Shown: one piece after another, positions 53,021 to 63,734 of the stretch
How positions within the stretch are numbered: the first letter of the stretch is position 1
Layout of the letters: every line of letters starts with the position of its first letter
Source of the DNA: Bretschneidera sinensis
Taxonomy: Eukaryota > Streptophyta > Magnoliopsida > Brassicales > Akaniaceae
Assembly (NCBI GenBank): GCA_023935145.1
Contig: CM043705.1
Location: 23,049,290-23,113,289, forward strand
Direction: 5' to 3'
DNA: 64,000 nucleotides
Program-made: the position numbers and the translations under genes
The notes under the pieces: generated by a model
Told to the model about the DNA's origin: nothing
What the model saw: only the letters and a program-made list of their open reading frames with translations
Databases searched by the model: none

Positions 53021-53231
53021 CCGCATGTATAAACAACAATCCTCCCAGATTAGGGGAAGAAAAGTAAAATGTGCTATTATTTTTTTTTTCTTCTTTTCTT
53101 TCACTTTTCCATCATTTTTACCAAATACATGAAGTGAAGATTAATAATTCTTTTCTTCTCATTTTCTTTCCTCTCACATTTCTCTTTTACCAATTATAGC
53201 CTAAAAGAAATTATGGATAACCAAATAAATT

Positions 53232-53591
53232 TTCTAATTTCTCATGAATCTTATGAAAATGAATTAAACCCTAAAAATCACTAATAAAGGTGAAGGAAGT
53301 TTCTCTTTTTCATAGCTTCATATTGCTCAATCGGGTCCTCTATCTTCAAAACGAAGTCATATTGATTTTGGCAGCTGGAATACGCTTTTCATAAAATCCT
53401 AGGTTACACCTTTCTCATTTTTCATGAATCTTATGAAAATGAATTGAATCCCTAAATATCACTAACAAAGGAGAAGGAAGTTTCTCTTTTTAATAGCTTC
53501 AGATTGCTCAATCGGGTCCTCTATCTTCAAAACGAAGTCATATTGATTTTTCCAGCTGGAATACGCTTTTCATATAAAGTCCTAGGTTGTA
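53232..53591. repeat. 180-bp tandem duplication
   Basis: Two head-to-tail copies with an offset of 180 bp. Both include CATGAATCTTATGAAAATGA, TTGCTCAATCGGGTCCTCTA and GCTGGAATACGCTTTTCAT, with about 10 percent differences. No coding potential. Lies inside DNL intron 2. Confidence 0.82.
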
Positions 53592-54217
53592 CGTTTCCCA
53601 ACATTAAGAAATATAAATTCACAATTTGATCAGTATGTATAAGCTAGCATTTATGTATGCCTTCTTTCATATGAACACAAAAACACATTACAACTGATAA
53701 AACATCCTTGGAGGAATGAAAAGGCTTATTTGCAGTTCAAACCCCAAAGTGTACTTATACTTTAAACCACAATGTTTAAAGTATGGTAATTTAAAACCAC
53801 AAACTTTCAAAATTGTTAATCTCAAACTTCCATTCATCCTCTATTAACTAATAAAAATGGAATCAATCACATGTCCCACACCTAACATGTGTTTAACATA
53901 ATCTACAGCTGAAGTATCAAAATTAACGAAAAATGAGAGATACAGTGTGGTATTAAAACAAAAAAAACATAACTAAGGTGCTGCTCCTTTTGACCTTTAA
54001 TTATTCCTCCAAGAAAATCTGCCTTCATTGTCTTGGAAAACTGAAGACCTTAAACGTTTTCAACCCTCAAAATCTCCTGAAACCTAAAAAATCACATAAA
54101 TATCAGCATAATCTTTTTAGGGTTTTTCTGTCTTCTCTTAAAAACTAATTTTTTTTTTTTTTTAATTTCTTAAGAGTGCAATCAAATTCTATTTTCTGTT
54201 TTTGTAGGTCAATAGAA

Positions 54218-54480
54218 ATGGTAGATGAGATGATGGTCAAGGGTGACACCAACGATCAAACAGAAGAGAATTTCAACGATCCCGATAAGCACGAGAACAA
54301 CAACAGCAGTAAGGTAACTGAATTGACTCAAAAGATCGAAAAACTAGAGATTGAAAGCTGGCACAACAAAAGTACGAAATCAAGAGAAGATCAAGAAGTT
54401 CACAAGTGAAAGCGAAGAGCTGAGAGGCAAAGAGGTTGAGATGAAGCACAGATTGAAAGAGATAGAGGGAGATTGAGCGT
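54218..54480 (+). pseudogene. Gene fragment in the Pack-MULE, coiled-coil peptide
   Basis: After an intron-like T-rich tract and acceptor, an ATG at 54218 opens an acidic, Asn-rich peptide followed by KVTELTQKIEKLEIE. After a frame change comes KIKKFTSESEELRGKEVEM to a stop at about 54474. The pattern of heptads suggests the start of a long coiled-coil protein. It is reminiscent of plant peroxisomal and mitochondrial division factors, but that is a tentative resemblance. Broken by the shift and truncated. Confidence 0.5.
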
Positions 54481-55309
54481 GTTTTGGGTATGAGGGCTTG
54501 TGGGTTATTGAGGCATTTGGGACTTGGGTTTTTGGTGGAGAAAGAGGTCATGGAGAAGCGGAATTATCGATGGTGGTGGTGATGCAGTGGATATGGTGGA
54601 ATTATTGCTTCTAGTGGTGGTAGTGGGTTTGGGCAGATAAAAGAGGTTTTGAGGAGGTAAGCTTGAGAGGAGAAGAGGGCGATTTGGTTTGTCTGATTAT
54701 TTGTTGCATTATTTCTAATTTTGGGATTCTACGGTAGGGATTGGTTAGGTTGGTGTCTTTAACCACGGCTTGTGACATTGTGATTGGTAATGGAGGTGTT
54801 GATGGGCCAAACAGCATGATTTGGAAAGCAAAGCAGAGCTATTTGTTATGATTGGCGTGACCAGCGAACAGGTGAAGCATGTCAACAGATTTTATTACGT
54901 GGCGGTGAATGCACAAAGAGGGCTTGATTATGCGGTCAAGTTGGTTGAGTCCATTATAAATGCTGAGAAGGCTTTGGTGATGTCCATTATTTATAGCGGG
55001 TTTGTCATGTAACTGTTACATGAAAGAACTGTTTGAGATTTGGACTAAAGAAGAAAAACATAAGAGAGGATTTGTTGAGTAAAGGAGCTAAAAATTTGTG
55101 ATAAAAGAAAACCTTCTGATTTTGGGTTTGTTTGGTAGGATATTAGTAACTCAGTGGCTTGAGAACTGTGATTGGAGTTGTATATTTGTGTTAGTTCACT
55201 GTTTGTTGATTTTGTGTATATATAATGTATTCTATTTTAATATCACATTTAATTTTTATTTATTTTATTATTTTTCAATAATTTTGAGGCTTTATCTTTA
55301 GATTTTACG
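54481..55309. other. Rest of the Pack-MULE interior
   Basis: Gly-codon-rich sequence up to about 54660 could continue the captured gene. A 63-codon open stretch at 54821-55012 (ending MSIIYSGFVM) is not recognised; it is not clear that it was ever translated. Confidence 0.4.
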
Positions 55310-56150
55310 TTAAACGTGTGCACGTGCTGGAGACGTGATTGATTCCATTAACTAGTTAACATAAGACGAACTGAAGTTTGAGATTATAACAATTATGAAA
55401 ATTCGTGGTTTAAATTACCAAAATTAAAACGTGGTGATTTAAAGTGTAAATACTAAAAACCCCCGAGTAATTTGGGGTTTAAAATGCAAATAAGCAAAAA
55501 AAAGAAAAGAAAAGGAAAACAGAATGAACATTTAACAGCTTCTTGATCATAGAAAAACCTATTACAAGAATTCCATTAGACTAGAAATCAACAGAAATAA
55601 AAACTACCTGTACATAAACAAGACCCCCGTTCATAAGCTAGTCGATTAATGAGCCTTTCTGTTCTTTCACCACACCCATCACAAGTAAATTACACTAGCA
55701 AACTTCTCCTTGGAAGTTTAATATCAATAGTAGCACCCTGTACAGAGGATATACAAGAAAAGGAAATAAATCGAAGAAAAAAGTAAACATGTACGCAAAA
55801 ATTACAAGAAAGTACATGTTGCCTGGTCTCCATGCCATAAATAAAGTTTAGGAATGGAGCATTCTTGTCCAAAAGTGAGATCGTAAAAGTACTTTTCAAT
55901 GGTCAAAAGTGAAGAATCATTAGAAATGCTTAAAAAATGAGTTTACATAACTTAACTATGGTTTATATACTGATGGGAAGTATCACGCGACTATGCAAAT
56001 ACCAAAAAGAGGTCTGATCTCTATGAATTTTAACAAGACTTCTGTTGTACAGCTGAGGTATTATTTACAATGGAAAGACTGCTTCCAAATGCACGACACT
56101 ACCACTTGATTTGCATTTGTCTCTTGACTTGTAATTGCCATCACCCTTTT

Positions 56151-56355
56151 CACTCCATAAGATTTGGTTTCAGCTCTTTATTTTCTCTATCCTTTGAGAA
56201 AATAATGCAATAAAAAGTGCCACGTATTATGTGTGTCATGTGACTCACAAATTCATAGGAGCATGTCTTCTTGTTAAGACATGGATGACTCATATTGTGT
56301 CATTTTCTCAAAGGATAGAAAAGGTAAAAGGACTGAAACCAAATCCCATTCCATA
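56151..56355. mobile_element. 187-bp Mutator-type MITE in DNL intron 1
   Basis: The unit 56160-56346 has ends AGATTTGGTTTCAG and the complement GGATTTGGTTTCAG, with inverted homology continuing through CTATCCTTTGAGAAAAT. The 9-bp flanks cactccata and cattccata differ at one base. Confidence 0.8.
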
Positions 56356-57244
56356 TATCTATTCCTGTTACATTTCGATTCATTCCTTTTGATAATTCCT
56401 TGTTAAAAGATACAGGAAGTGATGAATTGAAAAACAAAAGAACTAATAAAGTACCCTAATTCAATGATGTAGTACAAATGTCCCACATGATTCGTATACA
56501 GCAATTTCAATTGAAGCTCTGGGATATATTCATAAAATCATGTGCTAAGCCTGACAAGAATACTTGTGGCTTACTTGGTGCAATGGAACATTGGCTTCCA
56601 TATTATCTCCAGGCTTTTTTTTTTTTTGAGATAAGTATCTTCAGGCTCCCTTAACATGCGTCGCTTTTCTAACTCTCAAATTTTGTCCAAAATATTTCGA
56701 TATTTTATGAGTAATGTCTGTATTCCAGTCAATTAAAACTTTATAGTACTATTGCAGAACTCACAGATTCTTCTAATTGCACAATATTAAAATTACCATA
56801 AGTCCATAACACAATCTTTAATTTCTTAAAACGTTTTTTTATTTCAATATCCAGCTACTTACTAAAACTTACACTGGATAATAAAAAAGAAATAAAAGCA
56901 CCAGACACAAGAATACACGTCGCGGGAACAGCAAATAACAAATAGTTTAGGCATATTAGAAGAAAATAACATGATTCACAAATACCGATCAAATGAGAAA
57001 AGGGAAATTGAAACAACGCCCAGAAGACAAAAAGGAAATTAAAGTAAAGCCCTGAAAGGGTTAGGGTTTTTTGGGTGGTCACCTTGGGAGTGTAAGGTTA
57101 AGGTTTGGCTTAGAAGCAGAATCGGGTTTAAAGGAGTACGGGCAGAGAAGGGAATTAATTAGTCAGTGAGGGTTATTTGTGGGAGAGGAGAGAGGAGAGA
57201 GAAGATATGGCGGGAGAGAAACTGGCAGCAGTAGTTGCAGCCAT

Positions 57245-57592
57245 TCTGTGTCACTGAGTTTCGGTAGGAAGACAGAGCCGTGCTTATTTCTTACTACTAT
57301 GGTAAATTTACAGTAATACCTTTTCTCTTGAAGGGTTAAGGTTAAAGATTTTGACGTTTGGTAAGGGATTTGTTAGCCTCTCATATCTGGCCACAACATA
57401 ATTTCTTTTTTTTTTTTTCTTTTTCTCAGCAATATGTGAAGCAATCTATACTTTACAAACCTTACAATTAGGATACATCTAAAGATTAATCAATCACATT
57501 GTGTTATTTTATTAAAAATAAAAAATAAAAAATAAAATAATATATTGTGACATAATATGAAAAAACTTTTAAAAATCTTAAAAGATCGATCC
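57245..57592. other. 5' flank of the DNL pseudogene
   Basis: Would hold the promoter on the minus strand. A telo-box-like AAACCCTAA lies just downstream in intron 1 (about 57060). Beyond 57400 the sequence is A/T runs up to the Tekay LTR. Confidence 0.4.
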
Positions 57593-59405
57593 TGTTAAAT
57601 CTTTACCTTTGGGATATGAGTGATTTGATAATCTCCTATTTATTTTATAATCATCAGCATACATATAACATAAATCGATTAAATAAGTTTTTGATGGGAT
57701 TAATGTAAAATATATGTGTAAAAATATAAAATAAGAGTTTAGATATTTAATATATATATGAAAAAAAATTTAAATAGAATAATAATAAAAAAAAGTAAAA
57801 GACGCAAAATATGATGGACACATGTTAATGTATGTAACATCCAGATAAAAGAATATAATATATATATTGTAATAATTTAATTATGAAAAGCGCAAAACAT
57901 GCAACAATAATTTTTTTGGAAACATGACAAGTTTTCATGTTGCCATGTGAAGTAATTTTAATAAAAAAAATTATACAAACCTTCAGCTCATTCTTAGCTC
58001 TCATTCTCTCTCACACCATATTTTCTCTTTTCCATTTCTTTTCTCTTTAGCTTTATTTCTCTCAAGATTTGGGTAGAAATTTCTCCAACATTTTAGATAA
58101 TTTCAGTTATCCAATTTCAATACCAAAATTTCATTACATTTGGGTAAGTTTTCAAAAAGATCTATATTTCAGTTTTATATTATAATGAAACATTTAACTA
58201 AAGAATTGTTTGTTTCATCTATTTAGACATAAATTTTAATTATTAAATTATTGAAATTGTAAAACTATGCACATAATTGAAGAATTTTGTTATTTAAGTT
58301 TGGAAATTTCGTATTTATAGATTAAAATATTTGATGTGAACCCATGGAATAGAAATCCTTTAAATCCACAATCAAATTAAAACTTACCTAAGAAAGCCAA
58401 GAATCAAGTCAAGATAATCTAGACCCGTTGAAATCTTGTTTCAAGAACCTTAGCTCTTAACCTTGTGATTGACCCATTTGGAACTTGCAAGGGATCCTTA
58501 AGACTCGGTCCACCATGGTGCCCATCAGTATTATTTAATTTTTAGTATATTTAAAGATTTTAGATTTAATTGTTCAAGAATTTATGGTATAATTAAAGAT
58601 ATTAGGGGGTAGGGGGGGTTAAAAATCTGAAATTTTTATATAAATATACTAGCTGAAATTAGATTTTTTTTATATGAAATATGTGTTTGGGGATGTTAAA
58701 AAATTTATGGAATATGTAAAAAAAAGATAAGAAGTAACTAAAACTTTGAATTGGAAAATTGATTGGAACATGCATACCTATATACATGCATTTAACCCAT
58801 TATAAGGGTTTAGATCAAGTTACGAGATAGTAATACTAGTTAGTGTATTTTTGTTATGTAAAGGTATTATAGTAGGAGGAGTAGGTTCAAGTAATCCTGT
58901 TTTGTGAAAAGTATTTGGATTGTGTGTAACTGAGCTAAGTTTTTGATACCAAACCATATATAAATTCTCATTTGTTTTTTTTTATGTGGTAAAAATGTGT
59001 TCTGTGCCTGAATTTATCTTGAGAAATAGATAAAGTTGTATATTTCAAATGATTTATGAAGAAATATGAATTCTTATCTTTGATTTGATATGATTGGTCA
59101 TTTTTGAATGAATTATGAGAAAAGTTGTATTTGTTGAATTAAAATGTTTATTTTGAATATGATTTATGAGTAAGAGTTGAGAATGGAACTCGTTATTGAA
59201 ATGATAAGATTAGGCTTGGTATTAATGTTGTAATAATACATAGAAATGTCCTGTTGGATAGGGATACACATATCTTTCTAGATGAGGATACGAGATGATG
59301 AAAAATGTGTGCCCTAGAGATTATTCCGCCTTCAGCTGCAGTTTGTTTTTTTATCCGGATACATGTCTTGCTGGATGGGGACACTTATGAGTCCTACTGG
59401 ATGGG

Positions 59406-59452
<47 letters not shown>

Positions 59453-59960
59453 CCAAGAAAATAAATGATTTGATTACTTATGAGATTTAAGATTATAAAA
59501 AGAAATATTTGATGACTTTTAGTGTTGATTTACAATGATTTGTTTCCAAATGATGGACAATGATTTGTGTTTGGATTAAATGCAAAGTTTATGTTTTAAA
59601 TGTTTCCTAAATGTGTTTATATGTTTTATATAACAAACGTGATTTATTGATGTATGAGAATTTGAATTTTTGTAATTTAAACTCGTATCGGTTTTAAAAG
59701 CTAACTGGTCGTTTCTTTGTTGAAATGGCCAGATTTCTAGGAGTACTAGACGTCCTTTTTTTTTCCAATTAGGAGTGCCTTCTGGTTTAGGTGGTATCTT
59801 TGACATTCTCTCCTTAGGCTATGGTGAAAAATTTGAGTTAATATTGAGATAATTATTGAAGATGGAAATGTTACAATGAAATTCTTATTAAAATATGATA
59901 ATTAATTTGATTGTACGTCCCAAACTCATAAGGGTAGTCTTATGGGTTTAGGTCGTGACA
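57593..59960 (+). repeat. Left LTR of Tekay-type element
   Basis: Starts TGTTAAATC, ends GGTCGTGACA. It is interrupted by a 196-bp solo LTR (58332-58527). It contains degenerate CTGGATGGGGATAC units at about 59250-59410 and a TA microsatellite at 59409-59449. Confidence 0.78.
58327..58532. mobile_element. 196-bp short LTR inserted in the Tekay LTR
   Basis: The unit 58332-58527 runs from TGATGTGAACCCATGG to GGTGCCCATCA, with inverted termini TGATG/CATCA. Flanks are atatt and gtatt (4 of 5). The other Tekay LTR shows the site without it. The size suggests a solo LTR of a small (TRIM-like) element. Confidence 0.65.
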
Positions 59961-61925
59961 TTTTTTTTATGTCAGAACTTCACCGTGGTCTTGGATTTGT
60001 ATTAATGCAAAATGGTAAAGTTATTGCTTATGTATCTCGGTAGATAAAGAACCATTGGCATAATTATCACATTCATGCTTTGAAGTGCTCTTAAAATTTG
60101 GAGACATCATTTATACGGGGAGACTTATGAAATATTTACTTATCATAAGAGTTTGAAATATCTATTTACTTAGAAATATTTGAATTTGAAGCGAAGGAGA
60201 TCATTGAATTAATTAAATATTATATCTGTACCATTAATTATCATCCAAGAAAAGCCAATGTAGTACTAAATGCCTTGAGTCAAAAGACAAGGAAGTTGAA
60301 TGTTTTGAGAAATGTGAAGAAAGAGTTATTCTGATTTGAGGTCTTTAATAGTACAGTTGAGCCATAAGAGTTGAGTATTATTGGGAATTATAAGAGTTTG
60401 ACCAGTGTTGGTGGATCGTATCTTAGAAATTCAGAATAAGGATTTAGAGATACATAAAATCTGAAAAGAAGCGCATAATGGAGTCAAATTAGATTTTATA
60501 ATTCGAGGTGATGGTATGCTTCTTTTTGGGAGTTGTTTGTGTATACTAAATGATAGTGAGTTAAAAAAGAAAATTATGGATGAAGCCCATACTACTACCT
60601 ACTCGATGCACCCAATTGGTACAAATATGTATATAAATATTCGAGAAACATATTGGTGGCTTGGTATGAAACATGAGACTGTAGAGTTTGTTTCAAAATG
60701 TTTGGCTTGCCAACAAGTTAAGATGGAGCATCAGAGGCCAGTTGGTTTATTACAGCCTTTTCCTATTCCTGAATGGAAGTGGGAGCATATCACTATGGAC
60801 TTTGTATCAGGTTTACCACAGACTTAGGCGAGTTAGGCGAGTTATAATGCTATCTGGGTGATTATTGATAGATTAATTAAATCTTCCCATTTTTTAGATA
60901 TTAATATTACATTTACTCTTGAGTGACTAGCACAATTATATATTTTTGAGATAATAAGGCTTCATGGAGTTCCAGTATCCATAGTATCAGATCGAGATAT
61001 GAGGTTTTGGCTTAGTCTTCAATCAGCTATGGGTGCTGAAATTAATTTTAGTACTGCTTATCATTCACGGATTGATGGACAGTCAAGCGTACAATTCAAA
61101 CTTTGGATTTTAGAGAATATGTTGAGGGCTTGTATTTCGAATTTTCATGGTAATTGCGATGTTTATTTACATTTAATAGAATTTTCTTATAATAACATCT
61201 ATCAATCCAGTATTAAAATGGCCCCATATGAAGTACTTTATGGTAGAAAGTGTCGATCTCCAATATGTTGGGATAAGGTTGGTGAGGGACAGTTGGTAGG
61301 TCCAGAATTGGTTCAAATTACCATTGAGAAAGTCAAGATTATTCGAGAAAACCTGAAAGCAGCTCAAAATCACTAAAGAAGTTATGCAGATTATAGAAGA
61401 CATGATTTAGAATTTCAATTGGGAGATTGGGTATTATTGAGAGTAGCACCTTTGAAAGGTATACTTAGATTTAGAAGTAAGTCCTCGTTACATTGGTCCA
61501 TATGAGGTAATTTAAAGAATTGGTACTGTTGCTTATCGTTTAGCCTTACTCCAGAATTATCTCAAAATCATGATGTATTCCACGTGTCCTCTTTGAGAAA
61601 GTACATGCTTGACCCCTCACACTTACTTCATTCTGATCCTATGGCACTAAAGAAAGATCTCTCTTATGTTGAGCAACTAGTTGATATTTTGGATAGGTGA
61701 TACCAAATGTTGCGCAATAAAACTATTTCGTTATTTTGAGCAACTAGTTGAGGATTTTGAATAGGTGATACCAAGTGCTGTGCAATAAAACTATTCCGTT
61801 AGTGAAGGTTCTTTGGTGCAATAACGCGGTTGAAGAAGCCACATGAGAACTTAAGTTAGCTATGCACGCCTAATATTCACATCTTTTTTATTCCCAAAGT
61901 AAATTTTGAGGACAAAATTTTTCTG
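59961..61925 (+). pseudogene. Tekay pol remnant: RNase H, integrase, chromodomain
   Basis: RNase H begins at about 59980 (HRGLGFVLMQNGKVIAYVS) and ends near 60300, with frameshifts. Integrase has the HHCC region (60580-60720, ending KCLACQQVK) and MDFVSGLPQT; the central Asp follows at IVSDRDMRF. The region of the catalytic Glu reads DGQSSVQFK, so that Glu is lost. GAPYEVLYGRKCRSP-like sequence follows at 61200-61260. Near 61670-61810 the chromodomain-like tail is duplicated in tandem. Confidence 0.82.
61670..61810 (+). repeat. Tandem duplication of about 70 bp in the chromodomain-like tail
   Basis: GAGCAACTAGTTGA(T/G) and the following GATACCAA and CAATAAAACTATT segments occur twice, offset by about 69 bp. 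Confidence 0.75.
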
Positions 61926-61940
61926 TAGGAGGGTAAAAAA
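61926..61940 (+). other. Polypurine tract of Tekay-type element
   Basis: TAGGAGGGTAAAAAA directly before the right LTR. Confidence 0.7.
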
Positions 61941-62845
61941 TGTAAAATCCTCACCCTTAGGGTAGGGATGATTTTGTAATCTTTTATTTTATTTTATGAT
62001 CATCATGCATACATACAATATAAACTGATTAAATAAATTTTTGTGGGATTAATGTAAAACTATGTGTAGAAATATAAAATAAGGGTTTATATATATATAT
62101 ATATCAGTGTATTAAAAGGCGCTAGTGGGACGCGCCTGGGGCGAGTCCCGGGGTGAGGCAGACCAAAAACGCCTCAGGGCGCCCCCATTTAAGCGTTTTG
62201 TCTACTGGATGTTTGCCTTTTCTGTTGGAGCGTACGCTCGGGCACTCAGCGCGTAATTTTTGCGCCCCAAGCATACGCCCCGTGAAGTTTTTTTTTTTAA
62301 AAGCTTAAAATTTAGAAAAAAAAAATGCAAGTTAAAGGCTCAAACCCATGACCCTTATCATAGATCTTAACCACTAAGCTAGTGTTCTTATTGTGATATC
62401 ATTATACTTCATAAATATATATTACATGTTATCTAGTTTAGTAATAATTACAAACTATTTAATTAATCACTTACAAATTACAACAATATAAAAATATAAA
62501 TTATATTCCATATAATTTATATAAATATATATTAATATTTATAAAATTATAATTATCACGCTATATAGAGTTAGTAAAGTATTAAATTTTGATAAAAATT
62601 AATTAATTAAAAATATTTTTATTATTCTAATTAATTTATTATTATTATTTTATTAAAATTTTGAAAGTCCCAATGCATTCAAAAGACTTACGCCCCAACA
62701 CCTTGCCCAACACAGTCGCATCGGAAAACACTGATATATATATATAAAGAAATTTTAAACAGAATAATAATAAAAAAGAAGGTGAAAGACGCCAAACATG
62801 CTAGACATCTGTTAATGTATGTAACATGCAAATAAAAGAATAATA

Positions 62846-62886
<41 letters not shown>

Positions 62887-63734
62887 TATTCATATAATAA
62901 AAGTTTATAATATATATTAAAATATAATATAATAACAATTTAATTATAAAAAATGCAAAACATGAAAGTGACAAGAAATTTTCTAGAAACATGACAAGTT
63001 TCCATGTTGCCATGTGAAGTAAATTTAGTAAAATAATAAAAAAATTATGCAAACCTTTAGCTCATTCTCTCTCACGCCATTGTTTCTCCTCTCCATTTAT
63101 TTCCTCCTTTCTTCTTCTCTTTATCTCTATTTCTCTCTAGATTTCGATAGAAATTTCTCTAATATTTTAGATAATTTCAGTTATCCAACTTCAATATCAA
63201 GATTTCATTACATTTGAGTAAGTTTTCAATAAGATCTATATTTTGAATTTTATATTATAATGAAACATTTAACTATAGAATTGTTTGTTTCATGTATATA
63301 GACAAAAATTTTAACTATTAAATTATTAGACTTGTAAAACTATGCACACAACTGAAGAATTTTGTCATTTAATCTTGAAAATTTCATATTAATAGATTAA
63401 AGTGTTATTTCATTTTTAGTATATTTAAAGCTTTTAGATTTATTTGTTCAAGAATTTATGTATAATTAAAGGTATTGAGAGGTTAATTATAAATATGCTA
63501 GTTGAAATTAAATTTTTTAATATGAAATATATGTGTTTGGGGATGTTAAAAAATTTATGGAATATGTAAAGAAAATAGTTCTACTAATTAAAACTTTGAA
63601 TTTGAAAATAGATTGGAACATGCATTTAACCCATTATAAGGGTTTAGATCAAGTTATGAGATAGTAATACTAATTAGCCATGCTTGTTAGGTGGAGGTAC
63701 AATAGGAGGAGCAAGTCCAAGTAATCCTACTATT
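61941..63734 (+). repeat. Right LTR of Tekay-type element, interrupted and 3' truncated
   Basis: Starts TGTAAAATCCTCACCC. It matches the left LTR on both sides of the hAT MITE and up to CAAGTAATCCT near 63731, where the left copy continues but this one changes to unrelated sequence. A long TA microsatellite lies at 62849-62881. Confidence 0.78.
62097..62741. mobile_element. Non-autonomous hAT element, 629 bp
   Basis: The unit 62105-62733 starts CAGTGTATTAAAAGGCGC and its other end reads CAGTGTTTTCCGATGC on the minus strand. It is flanked by atatatat on both sides, consistent with an 8-bp duplication, although the target is itself a TA repeat. The left end is GC-rich (GGCGC, GCGCC repeats), the middle AT-rich and non-coding. 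The other Tekay LTR lacks it. Confidence 0.8.

Larger units (their letters stand above)
48871..53025 (-). mobile_element. Ale-type Ty1/copia retrotransposon in the MITE
   Basis: Short LTRs of 185 bp at 48876-49060 and 52836-53020 end CTCTCAACA on the plus strand. The flanks are ccaca and ccgca, 4 of 5 matching. Minus-strand order: LTR, primer site, zinc knuckles, protease region, integrase, RT, RNase H, polypurine tract, LTR. The RNase H motif NPVFHERIKHIEVDCHVIREK is typical of the Ale/Retrofit group. The N-terminal gag domain is missing. Confidence 0.88.
48765..53204. mobile_element. Tourist-like (PIF/Harbinger) MITE split by a Copia element
   Basis: The left end GGCTATGATTGGTAGAGAAG (48768) is matched by the reverse complement of the right end GGCTATAATTGGTAAAAGAG (53201). 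It is flanked by TAA on both sides (48765-48767 and 53202-53204), the 3-bp duplication of this superfamily. Without the inserted retrotransposon the MITE is about 290 bp. Confidence 0.78.
53715..55504. mobile_element. Pack-MULE-like element with host-like gene fragments
   Basis: The unit 53724-55495 has terminal inverted repeats of about 180 bp: GCTTATTTGCAGTTCAAACC at the left and GCTTATTTGCATTTTAAACC read from the right end. They continue through TTTAAACCAC and CTCAAACTTC to GGAATCAATCAC. Flanking 9-mers are aatgaaaag and aaaaaaaag (7 of 9), fitting the Mutator 9-bp duplication. The interior has no transposase but holds coding-like sequence with a spliced-gene look (an acceptor TTTTTGTAG before an ATG), as expected when such elements carry pieces of genes. 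Confidence 0.72.
47660..57244 (-). pseudogene. DNL-type zinc-finger protein gene, broken, transposon-filled introns
   Basis: Three exons are recognisable on the minus strand. Exon 1 (57244-57083) begins MAATTAASFSPAISSLSSLL, transit-peptide-like, but meets stops and a frame change before its donor AAG|GTGACC. Exon 2 (55737-55608), after TGTACAG, encodes IDIKLPRRSLLV, a stop in place of the usual Gln, then FTCDGCGERTERLINRLAYE. Exon 3 (47763-47660) encodes CLQHHKLVDNLGIVVEYDF and a stop. This is the zf-DNL domain of organellar Hsp70-escort proteins (Zim17/Hep family). One extra T late in exon 2 and one missing base early in exon 3 cancel each other but destroy the second zinc-binding pair. An additional exon between 1 and 2 may exist unseen. 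Intron 2 is about 7.8 kb and almost all transposon. Confidence 0.75.
57593..63734 (+). mobile_element. Decayed Tekay-type Ty3/gypsy retrotransposon
   Basis: Left LTR 57593-59960 and right LTR 61941 to about 63734 match over most of their length. The interior retains RNase H, integrase and chromodomain-like sequence, but primer site, gag, protease and RT are gone: the left LTR end GTGACA is joined directly to RNase H. The polypurine tract GTAGGAGGGTAAAAAA precedes the right LTR. The TGTAA start and the integrase C-terminus with EQLVDILDR point to the Tekay (chromovirus) group. The end of the right LTR is lost to another insertion near 63735, so no target duplication can be shown. Confidence 0.82.

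Noticed and set aside
56855..57082. Hydrophobic minus-strand ORF suggesting a membrane protein
   Set aside because: T-rich intron sequence; it lies inside DNL intron 1 and has no coding signature.
59305..59490. ORF with an Ile-Tyr run
   Set aside because: Encoded by a TA microsatellite within the Tekay LTR.
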